From contig DAOVVL010000131.1 in the NCBI GenBank assembly GCA_030637205.1, forward strand, positions 1 to 6,226: a stretch of DNA of 6,226 bases, in the 5' to 3' direction. Below, piece by piece: positions 1 to 5,503 of the stretch (positions are counted from its first letter, which is position 1; each line of letters begins with the position of its first letter). The position numbers and the translations under genes were made by a program. The notes beneath the pieces were generated by a model. It was given only the letters and a program-made list of their open reading frames with translations. It was not told the DNA's origin and searched no databases. Source of the stretch: Thalassospiraceae bacterium (lineage in GTDB: Bacteria > Pseudomonadota > Alphaproteobacteria > Rhodospirillales > Magnetovibrionaceae).

Positions 1-456
1 GGTCGTTGCGATAGCCTGACTTCGGATCAATCGCAGCTCTATGCGCTTCGTTCCAAAATGGCAGATCCCAGCAGCGCCGTGGTGCTTCCGGAAGTCATTT
101 CTCGTGAGCCGCTTGGTCCTGTTGTCCGCAAGGGTGACGAGCAGTGGTTCGCCATTGTGAAATGGACCCTGTTCGCACAAATCAACGCTGAAGAAATGGG
201 CGTTACATCTGCAAATGCAGAAGCATCTAAAACATCTTCTAACCCAGCCGTAAGACGCCTGGTTGGCGCTGAAGGCGATATGGGTGCCAAACTTGGCCTT
301 GGTGAAGACTGGGCCTTTAACGCTATTTCTCAGGTAGGCAACTACGCAGAAATGTTTGAGCGTAACGTGGGTCTGAACACCCCGCTCAAGATTGCACGTG
401 GCCTGAATGCCAACTGGCGTAACGGTGGCATCATCTACGCACCGCCTCTCCGCTAA
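1..456 (+). CDS. aapJ: AapJ, periplasmic general L-amino acid-binding protein (3' part; 5' end outside window)
   Basis: This is the solute-binding subunit of a polar/general L-amino acid ABC transporter, which captures amino acids in the periplasm and delivers them to AapQM. The frame is open from base 1, so the first in-frame ATG (58) is internal. The visible 151 residues are the C-terminal part of a protein usually about 340 residues long, so roughly the first 190, including the signal peptide, are missing. Family-typical stretches are visible: TSDQSQL near residues 7-13, VLPEVISREPLGPVVRKGDEQWF at about 28-50 (second-lobe signature of family-3 binding proteins), the helix WTLFAQINAEEMGVTS, and the AapJ-type ending GGIIYAPPLR. 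The gene ends at a TAA and is followed by a strong terminator-like hairpin and then aapQ. The family assignment is firm; exact substrate range cannot be read from the sequence. Confidence 0.95.
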   Translation, partial: GRCDSLTSDQSQLYALRSKMADPSSAVVLPEVISREPLGPVVRKGDEQWFAIVKWTLFAQINAEEMGVTSANAEASKTSSNPAVRRLVGAEGDMGAKLGLGEDWAFNAISQVGNYAEMFERNVGLNTPLKIARGLNANWRNGGIIYAPPLR

Positions 457-467
457 GACTTAAAATT

Positions 468-520
468 ACCGACCTTCCCGGCTGCCGTATTTTCGGTGGC
501 CGGGTGGGGCGGTTTTTTTT
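468..520 (+). terminator. Rho-independent terminator/attenuator between aapJ and aapQ
   Basis: An 11-bp stem (477-487 paired with 494-504, two G-T wobbles) closes a 6-nt TATTTT loop. The pairing extends outward through two mismatches to ACCG at 468-471 against CGGT at 510-513, which puts the eight T's at 513-520 directly at the stem base. This is a classic intrinsic terminator layout. It sits inside an operon, directly after the binding-protein gene and 40 bp before the aapQ start. Partial termination there is a known way to make more binding protein than permease. The structure is seen by hand pairing; the partial read-through is inferred. Confidence 0.85.
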
Positions 521-560
521 ATTTCGTACTTTGTTTTCTTGAGGGGAAAAGGAAAGCACG

Positions 561-1751
561 ATGGCGGAACCAGGGAACACTTCAGCGACGCCTTCCAAAC
601 CTGCACCGTGGAACGATCCGGCGGTACGATCTGTAGTGTTCCAGGTTGTTGCCGTAGCTGCGGTTGCTTATTTCTTTTATGTAATTTTCGATAACACCTT
701 TACGAATATGGAAAAGCGCGGGATTACCACCGGCTTTGCCTTTCTCGATAACCCATCAGGTTTTGGTATTTTGATGAGCCTCGTCGAATATGATGAGTCC
801 CATACCTACGGCCGCACTTTCCTGGTCGGCTTGTTAAACACCGTATTGGTTTCTTTTTTAGGTATCATCGTTGCGACTGCGCTGGGGTTTACCATCGGCG
901 TTGCCAGGCTTTCATCAAACTGGATCATTTCCAAGCTGGCAGCCGTTTATATCGAAGTGCTTCGCAATATCCCGCTGCTGCTGCAAATCTTCTTCTGGTA
1001 TTTCGCCGTTCTTCAGGTGCTTCCCGGACCGCGCAACAGTTTTTCGTGGAACGAAGCAGTCTTTTTGAGCAATCGCGGCCTGTTTACGCCCGCGCCGGTA
1101 TTTGAAAGTGGTTCCAGCCTGATATTCGGCGCACTTGTGGTGGCCGTCGTTACCGTTATTGCTGTCGCCAACTGGGCGCGCAAACGCCAGGAAACCACCG
1201 GCCAGCAGTTTCATACTGTTTATGTATCCATCGGTATTCTGTTAGGTCTGCCGTTCCTGGCTTTTCTTGTTTCCGGGATGCCGGTCAGCATTGATTACCC
1301 GGCCTTGAAAGGTTTCAACTTTCGTGGCGGTATTCGGATCATTCCTGAATTAATGGCCTTGTTGTGGGCGCTTTCTTTTTATACCGCGGCCTTTATCGCC
1401 GAAATCGTTCGCGCCGGTATCCTGGCTGTTGAACATGGCCAGTCAGAAGCCGCACACGCGCTGGGCTTAAGGCCTGCGCCGACCTTGAAACTGGTTGTGA
1501 TCCCGCAGGCACTTCGCGTCATCATTCCGCCGCTGACCAGCCAGTACCTGAATTTGGCCAAGAACTCGTCACTGGCAACGGCCATTGGCTACCCTGATCT
1601 GGTGGCTGTGTTTATGGGCACCACCTTGAACCAGACCGGACAGGCGGTGGAAATTGTTGCCATGACCATGGCGGTATACCTGACCATATCTTTAAGCATT
1701 TCGACGTTGATGAATTGGTACAACAAGCGCAAAGCATTGGTGGAGAGATAA
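561..1751 (+). CDS. aapQ: AapQ, inner-membrane permease subunit of the general L-amino acid ABC transporter
   Basis: One of two membrane subunits that form the translocation channel for amino acids delivered by AapJ, energised by AapP. The 396 residues match the usual AapQ length (about 400). Hydrophobic segments lie roughly at residues 24-43, 88-112, 121-152, 187-204, 219-238, 262-285 and 362-387. The long stretch between the first segment and the channel domain, and the extra segments at 187-238, are typical of this long HisM-type permease. The ABC-facing EAA loop is clear at 281-303 (EIVRAGILAVEHGQSEAAHALGL), followed by LVVIPQALRVIIPPLTSQYLNLAKNSSLA. The ATG at 561 is chosen because AAGGA (549-553) precedes it by 7 nt and the N-terminus is short and polar before the first membrane segment. 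The stop is 3 bp from the aapM start, suggesting translational coupling. Confidence 0.95.
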   Translation: MAEPGNTSATPSKPAPWNDPAVRSVVFQVVAVAAVAYFFYVIFDNTFTNMEKRGITTGFAFLDNPSGFGILMSLVEYDESHTYGRTFLVGLLNTVLVSFLGIIVATALGFTIGVARLSSNWIISKLAAVYIEVLRNIPLLLQIFFWYFAVLQVLPGPRNSFSWNEAVFLSNRGLFTPAPVFESGSSLIFGALVVAVVTVIAVANWARKRQETTGQQFHTVYVSIGILLGLPFLAFLVSGMPVSIDYPALKGFNFRGGIRIIPELMALLWALSFYTAAFIAEIVRAGILAVEHGQSEAAHALGLRPAPTLKLVVIPQALRVIIPPLTSQYLNLAKNSSLATAIGYPDLVAVFMGTTLNQTGQAVEIVAMTMAVYLTISLSISTLMNWYNKRKALVER

Positions 1752-1754
1752 GCC

Positions 1755-2852
1755 ATGACCAATTTCAGGGAAATTGCGGATATGCCACCCCCAGCCAACA
1801 CGGTTGGGGTTGTGGGCTGGGTGCGAAAGAACCTGATATCCACGCCGATGAACGCGCTGTTTACCTTCATTGGCCTTTACTTGGTTTATCTATTGTTGCC
1901 GCCGCTGCTGGACTGGACCGTGTTCAGCGCGAATTTCGCAGGCGAAGACCAAACGGCGTGTACCGGAACCGGTGCGTGCTGGGTGTTTATCAAGGCAAGG
2001 ATAACCCTGTTCATGTATGGGTTTTATCCGTCCGAAGAATACTGGCGCATGAATTTGGTGTTTGCGTTGCTGGCGGCGACCTTCCTTCCGCAGTTCTTTG
2101 ATGCGTTCCCGTATAAAAAGGTCTTCGGCATTTTTTCCGTGACCGGCTTCCCGATCATTGCCTACATATTGATTTCAGGCGGAATGTTGGGACTTGAGCA
2201 CGTTGAAACCGACCGATGGGGCGGCCTTTCGCTGACCTTGATCCTGTCTTTTGTCGGCATTGTTGCGGCCCTGCCGATCGGTGTTGTGCTGGCGCTGGGC
2301 CGCAGGTCTTCCATGCCGGTCATTCGCACCATGTGTATTGTGTTTATCGAGCTGTGGCGCGGCGTGCCGTTGATCTCGGTTCTGTTTATGGCATCGGTGA
2401 TGTTGCCGTTGTTCCTGCCCGAAGGCGTGACGTTTAACAAATTGGCGCGCGCCATGATCGGGATTGTGATGTTCCAGTCGGCCTACATGGCGGAAGTTAT
2501 CCGCGGCGGCTTGCAGGCAATCCCCAAAGGTCAGTACGAAGCCGCCAGTGCGCTGGGTTTGAGCTACTGGAAATCCATGAGCTTTATCGTTCTGCCCCAG
2601 GCCATGAAACTGGTGATCCCCGGTATTGTGAACACGTTTATCGCCCTGTTCAAAGACACCACGCTGGTGTTGATTATCGGCTTGTTCGATATTCTGGGCT
2701 CGGTCCAGTCGGCCATCGTCGATCCCGTATGGCGCGGAGTTTCAACTGAAGGCTACGTATTCGCCGCCATGTGCTTCTGGGTTTTCTGCTTTTCCATGTC
2801 GCGTTATTCGATGGCGTTGGAGCGCAAGCTTCATACCGGCCACAAGCGATAG
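1755..2852 (+). CDS. aapM: AapM, second inner-membrane permease subunit of the general L-amino acid ABC transporter
   Basis: Partner of AapQ in the heterodimeric channel. The 365 residues are close to the usual AapM length (about 380). A first membrane segment lies near residues 33-54, then a loop (about 55-97) with the AapM-like GACWVFIKARITLFMYGFYP and EEYWR pattern, then further segments near 100-117, 124-144, 158-182, 190-220, 232-250 and 285-312, with one near 333-350. The EAA loop is at 246-269 (AEVIRGGLQAIPKGQYEAASALGL), followed by FIVLPQAMKLVIPGIVNTFIALFKDTTL. The loop carries two cysteines (C69 and C75) that should face the periplasm if the N-terminus is cytoplasmic, so they could form a disulfide (inference). 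The start has GGAGAG (1742-1747) 7 nt upstream, overlapping the end of aapQ. A larger overlapping ORF in another frame at 1715-2101 is a shadow. Confidence 0.95.
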   Translation: MTNFREIADMPPPANTVGVVGWVRKNLISTPMNALFTFIGLYLVYLLLPPLLDWTVFSANFAGEDQTACTGTGACWVFIKARITLFMYGFYPSEEYWRMNLVFALLAATFLPQFFDAFPYKKVFGIFSVTGFPIIAYILISGGMLGLEHVETDRWGGLSLTLILSFVGIVAALPIGVVLALGRRSSMPVIRTMCIVFIELWRGVPLISVLFMASVMLPLFLPEGVTFNKLARAMIGIVMFQSAYMAEVIRGGLQAIPKGQYEAASALGLSYWKSMSFIVLPQAMKLVIPGIVNTFIALFKDTTLVLIIGLFDILGSVQSAIVDPVWRGVSTEGYVFAAMCFWVFCFSMSRYSMALERKLHTGHKR

Positions 2853-2867
2853 AATTTAATTCGGTCA

Positions 2868-2901
2868 CCAATTTCAGACCAATTTAAGGCCAATTTTAAG
2901 G
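2868..2901 (+). repeat. Three tandem degenerate 11-12 bp units carrying the aapP ribosome binding site
   Basis: The short aapM-aapP spacer consists largely of three head-to-tail copies starting at 2868, 2879 and 2890: CCAATTTCAGA, CCAATTTAAGG and CCAATTTTAAGG. Starts are spaced exactly 11 bp apart. Copies 2 and 3 each contain AAGG. The third, extended to TAAGGA (2897-2902), lies 7 nt before the aapP ATG and is the likely functional Shine-Dalgarno site; the AAGG of copy 2 is too far upstream to initiate at this ATG. The pattern suggests a small tandem duplication. Whether it does anything is unknown. Confidence 0.6.
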
Positions 2902-2909
2902 AATATCCA

Positions 2910-3689
2910 ATGTCCGAAACGCAAGCAAATGTACAATCCGCACCTGATGTCAGCACGTTAGCTGTTGAAATCAAGGATATGCACAAATGGTACGGTGAGT
3001 TCCATGTGCTTAAAGACATCAACCTTGAGGTCAAGCAGGGTGAGCGCATCGTGATCTGCGGACCATCGGGTTCCGGTAAATCAACCTTGATCCGCTGCAT
3101 CAACCGGCTGGAAGAACACCAGCAAGGGCAAATCATGGTGCAAGGCATCGAGTTGACGGATGATCTGAAAAAGATTGATGAAATTCGCCGTGAAGTCGGC
3201 ATGTGCTTTCAGCACTTCAACCTTTTCCCGCATCTGACGGTTTTGGAAAACTGCACGCTGGCGCTGATCTGGGTTCGCAAGATGCCCAAGGTCCAGGCGG
3301 AAGAAATTGCGATGAACTATCTGGAACGTGTGAAAATCCCCGATCAGGCTAAAAAGTTTCCGGGCCAGCTTTCCGGTGGCCAGCAGCAGCGCGTTGCCAT
3401 TGCCAGATCCCTTTGCATGAGCCCGAAAATCATGCTGTTTGATGAGCCGACGTCTGCACTGGATCCGGAAATGATCAAGGAAGTGCTGGACGTGATGGTT
3501 GAACTGGCCCACGAAGGCATGACCATGTTGTGCGTGACCCACGAAATGGGCTTTGCCAAGATGGTTGCCGATCGCGTGATCTTTATGGATGTGCGGCAGA
3601 TCGTCGAAGAAAACGAACCCAACGAATTCTTCAACAACCCGCAACATGACCGCACCAAACTGTTCTTGAGCCAGATTCTCGATCATTAA
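2910..3689 (+). CDS. aapP: AapP, ATP-binding subunit of the general L-amino acid ABC transporter
   Basis: Cytoplasmic ATPase that dimerises and engages the EAA loops of AapQ and AapM to drive amino acid import. All ABC motifs are present and intact in the 259 residues: Walker A GPSGSGKST at 51-59, Q-loop glutamine Q101 in CFQHFNLFPHLTVLEN, signature LSGGQQQR at 154-161, Walker B IMLFDEP at 174-180 with catalytic E179, D-loop SALD at 182-185 and switch histidine H211 in CVTHEMGFA. FNLFPHLTVLENCTLA and the C-terminal FFNNPQHDRTKLFLSQIL are typical of the polar amino acid uptake (PAAT/GlnQ-HisP) group. The ATG at 2910 follows TAAGGA by 7 nt. The 57-bp gap from aapM is the widest between the permease and ATPase genes and holds the 11-bp repeats. 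A 201-residue antisense reading frame at 3081-3686 is a codon-bias shadow. Confidence 0.96.
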   Translation: MSETQANVQSAPDVSTLAVEIKDMHKWYGEFHVLKDINLEVKQGERIVICGPSGSGKSTLIRCINRLEEHQQGQIMVQGIELTDDLKKIDEIRREVGMCFQHFNLFPHLTVLENCTLALIWVRKMPKVQAEEIAMNYLERVKIPDQAKKFPGQLSGGQQQRVAIARSLCMSPKIMLFDEPTSALDPEMIKEVLDVMVELAHEGMTMLCVTHEMGFAKMVADRVIFMDVRQIVEENEPNEFFNNPQHDRTKLFLSQILDH

Positions 3690-3714
3690 ACGAACTGAAG
3701 TTAAGGAAAAAGCA

Positions 3715-3990
3715 ATGCCTGAAGCACATAAAAGCCTAAGGGAACGCGCCGACGAAGTAACCCAGAAGGTTCAGGAAATTCTGGGCGTGTCTGCGGACAG
3801 CCACCCCAAGGAAGTCGCCGATGCGGTCGAAAAGGCCATCATCGCGGCGCTTCTGGAAGAACGCGAACGCTGCGCAACCGTTGCCTATGAGCAATGCTGC
3901 GAAGAAGACATGGACAAGGCCCACAAGGTTGCCGATGAAGTGCGCCGTTTGCGCACCGCACTGGTGGCCAACCTGACTTCCATGCGTTGA
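3715..3990 (+). CDS. Small helical protein of unknown function, fifth gene of the aap operon
   Basis: I do not recognise a characterised family. The 91 residues are strongly charged, mostly predicted helix, with no signal peptide or membrane segment. Two amphipathic stretches can be seen: about 5-24 and, after a short break (GVSADSHPKE), about 34-85, with heptad-like spacing of Ala/Leu/Ile and Val that would suit a helical hairpin or coiled coil. Three cysteines cluster at C53, C61 and C62 (ERCATVAYEQCCEED). The motif EERERCA resembles segments of small uncharacterised proteins, but I would not transfer a function. It is probably a real gene: it starts 25 bp after aapP on the same strand and has AAGGA (3703-3707) 7 nt before the ATG, as at aapQ and aapP. 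Its stop lies only 10 bp from the convergent acetyltransferase stop. Confidence 0.75.
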   Translation: MPEAHKSLRERADEVTQKVQEILGVSADSHPKEVADAVEKAIIAALLEERERCATVAYEQCCEEDMDKAHKVADEVRRLRTALVANLTSMR

Positions 3991-4000
3991 TCTGTGGGCG

Positions 4001-4537
4001 CTAACTGCTTTTCATCAAATCGCTGGGATCATCAAACGTGACGGTCTGTTGATCGAAGGGAACAAACCCTGCGCGCTGATAAAGTGCGATGGCGCTGGGG
4101 TGATCTTCGGTGCAGCTATGCAGCCACACCCGGTTAAGATCATCGTGGCTCCAGGCCTGATGCACGGCCCAGTCGAGTAAATAGCGCCCCAGACCCAGAC
4201 CGATGAATTCTTCCATCAGGCCGAAATAGGCGACTTCAATTTCACCTTCTATGCGGCAATCCAGTTCAACGTAGCCTGCCGGCACGCCGCCCATATACAA
4301 AACATAGATTTCGATGCGGGCGTCTTCGATAATGGTTTTTAGGGCATCATCGTCAAGCTCGCGGCGTTCCCACCACAGCCACGCCTGACCGATGGTGTTA
4401 TACAGAAAGCGGTAAAACGAAACCGTTGGTTTTTCAGCACGCATGATCGCGTGTTGGTGCGCGGGCGGTGGCGGTGGCGGCTGGTTGGGCGGGGCCGTCA
4501 TTTCCAGATACGTAATGGTGGAATTCATTTGTGACAT
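4001..4537 (-). CDS. GNAT-family N-acetyltransferase with a proline-rich N-terminus, substrate unknown
   Basis: Predicted acetyl-CoA-dependent acetyltransferase of 178 residues. The acetyl-CoA pyrophosphate-binding loop (motif A) is seen as FIGLGLGRYLLDWAV at about 111-125, preceded by the strand EIEVAYFGLM. Motif B is HPSAIALYQRAGFVPF at 146-161, the usual C-terminal GNAT signature, and GGVPAGYVELD (83-93) is the central strand pair. The N-terminus (TYLEMTAPPNQ, six consecutive prolines at 20-25, then AILRAEKP-like IMRAEKPTVSFYRFLYNTIG) matches a family common in alphaproteobacteria. No partner or substrate is evident. It lies 27 bp downstream of sseA on the same strand and is probably co-transcribed. 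The start is uncertain: ATG at 4537 and ATG at 4528 are both possible, and neither has a good Shine-Dalgarno site. Confidence 0.9.
   Translation of the reverse strand: MSQMNSTITYLEMTAPPNQPPPPPPAHQHAIMRAEKPTVSFYRFLYNTIGQAWLWWERRELDDDALKTIIEDARIEIYVLYMGGVPAGYVELDCRIEGEIEVAYFGLMEEFIGLGLGRYLLDWAVHQAWSHDDLNRVWLHSCTEDHPSAIALYQRAGFVPFDQQTVTFDDPSDLMKSS
4463..4480 (-). other. Hexaproline tract in the acetyltransferase gene
   Basis: Six consecutive proline codons encode residues 20-25; the first five alternate CCG and CCA and the last is CCC. Runs of three or more prolines stall ribosomes and normally require elongation factor P for efficient translation (established). The short CCGCCA repeat could also vary in copy number by slippage, which would lengthen or shorten the proline run in frame (inference). 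It lies before the predicted catalytic fold, so length changes are unlikely to affect the acetyltransferase core. Confidence 0.8.
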
Positions 4538-4564
4538 GGCTTCAATTCGCCCCGGAATTTTCGC

Positions 4565-5422
4565 TCAAGGCCCGATCGGCACGTCCGCATCGTTGCCCCA
4601 TTCGGCCCACGATCCATCGTAAACACTGGTATCGCTTTGGCCCAGCAGGTGCAGCGCAAATGTCACCACACACGCGGTCACGCCGGAACCACAGCTCGAT
4701 ATGACCGGGCGGCTCAGATCGACGCCGGCTTCATCAAAGGCCGCGGCGATTTCTGAAACGGATCGCATGGTGAAGTCATTACTTGGGTCCATCAGTTTAA
4801 CGAACGGCAAGTTGATGGAACCCGGAATGTGGCCACGGCGTTCCGTGGGGCGCGGTTCGTGATCAACGCCGCCAAAGCGGCCTTCGCTTCTGGCGTCGAT
4901 AACCTGGTATTCAGCGGCTTCGATGTTGGCCAGTATCTGGGCGCGCGATTTCACCAATTCGGGGCGCGGCTTGGGCTCGAAATGTGCCGGTGGCAAAATG
5001 GGCTCAATACTTTCCAGCGGGCGTTTTTCCTTGCCCCACCTGAGCAACCCGCCATCCAGTACCGCGACACTTTCATGGCCAAAGCAACGAAACATCCACC
5101 ACACCCGCATGGCCGCCATGTATCCGCCGTTGCCGTCATAAACGATTACGCGGGTATCGGGTCCGATGCCCATGGCTTCGACCGTTTCCTTGAATTTTTG
5201 TGCGTCCGGCAACATGTGCGGCAGGATCACCGAAGTGTCGGCAATTTCGTCGATGGGAAAATACGACGCACCCGGAATATGGCGATAGGTATATTCCTCG
5301 TACGCATCGCGGTCCGCATGGGGCAGGTGAAACGTGGCATCGATTACGCGCACGTCGTGATCTTCTAAATGCTCAGCCAGCCATTCGGTGGTGACGAGGG
5401 CTTCGGGGTTGGTGAAGGCCAT
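4565..5422 (-). CDS. sseA: 3-mercaptopyruvate sulfurtransferase (two rhodanese domains)
   Basis: Transfers sulfur from 3-mercaptopyruvate, the transamination product of cysteine, to its active-site cysteine and then to a thiol or cyanide acceptor, releasing pyruvate. The 285 residues match the SseA length (about 280). Two tandem rhodanese domains are visible: an inactive one (about 6-135; VRVIDATFHLP, HIPGASYFPID, VIVYDGNGG, VLDGGLLRWG) and a catalytic one (about 155-280; VIDARSEGRFGG, RRGHIPGSINLPF, YDGSWAEWG). The active-site loop is CGSGVTA at 244-250 with C244. This favours mercaptopyruvate over thiosulfate, since thiosulfate rhodaneses usually have CRKGVTA. R182 and R191 have the spacing of the two substrate-binding arginines of mercaptopyruvate sulfurtransferases. 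No signal peptide is visible, so it is probably cytoplasmic. The ATG at 5422 has only a weak site (GGAACG at 5431-5436) upstream. cysK lies 81 bp upstream on the same strand and the GNAT gene 27 bp downstream. Confidence 0.93.
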   Translation of the reverse strand: MAFTNPEALVTTEWLAEHLEDHDVRVIDATFHLPHADRDAYEEYTYRHIPGASYFPIDEIADTSVILPHMLPDAQKFKETVEAMGIGPDTRVIVYDGNGGYMAAMRVWWMFRCFGHESVAVLDGGLLRWGKEKRPLESIEPILPPAHFEPKPRPELVKSRAQILANIEAAEYQVIDARSEGRFGGVDHEPRPTERRGHIPGSINLPFVKLMDPSNDFTMRSVSEIAAAFDEAGVDLSRPVISSCGSGVTACVVTFALHLLGQSDTSVYDGSWAEWGNDADVPIGP

Positions 5423-5464
5423 GTGTTTTGCGTTCCGTTATCTTGATTGCAACTTTGCACTTAA

Positions 5465-5493
5465 AGAATAACGGGTTTTGCAGGCGAAACCAA
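5465..5493 (-). promoter_or_regulatory. Possible weak sigma70-type promoter for sseA
   Basis: In the 81-bp cysK-sseA gap, reading leftwards, TTGGTT (5493-5488) is followed after exactly 17 nt by TATTCT (5470-5465). This would place a transcription start near 5458, about 36 nt before the sseA ATG. The hexamers match consensus at only 3/6 and 4/6 positions, so chance is a real alternative. sseA may simply be read through from cysK, as no terminator hairpin is seen in the gap. Confidence 0.25.
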
Positions 5494-5503
5494 ATACGAA
5501 CTG

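Noticed and set aside
58..60. ATG at 58 as a gene start
   Set aside because: The frame is open back to base 1, and the upstream residues (TSDQSQL) fit the AapJ fold, so this methionine is internal to a gene cut by the window edge.
1715..2101. A 128-codon open reading frame spanning the aapQ-aapM junction
   Set aside because: It overlaps the strongly supported AapQ C-terminus and AapM N-terminus in another frame and has no family resemblance.
3081..3686. A 201-codon open reading frame antisense to aapP
   Set aside because: It lies wholly inside aapP, whose every ABC motif is intact. Its composition (rich in His, Gln, Phe) is what the reverse complement of this gene would give, and it resembles no family.
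4829..5368. A 179-codon open reading frame antisense to sseA
   Set aside because: It mirrors the sulfurtransferase gene, has no recognisable motif, and is explained by codon bias of the real gene.
5471..5492. GGTTT ... AAACC inverted repeat in the cysK-sseA gap as a terminator
   Set aside because: Only 5 bp of A/T-rich stem with a loop of about 8 nt and no T-run after it on the minus strand, so it does not meet the pattern of an intrinsic terminator.
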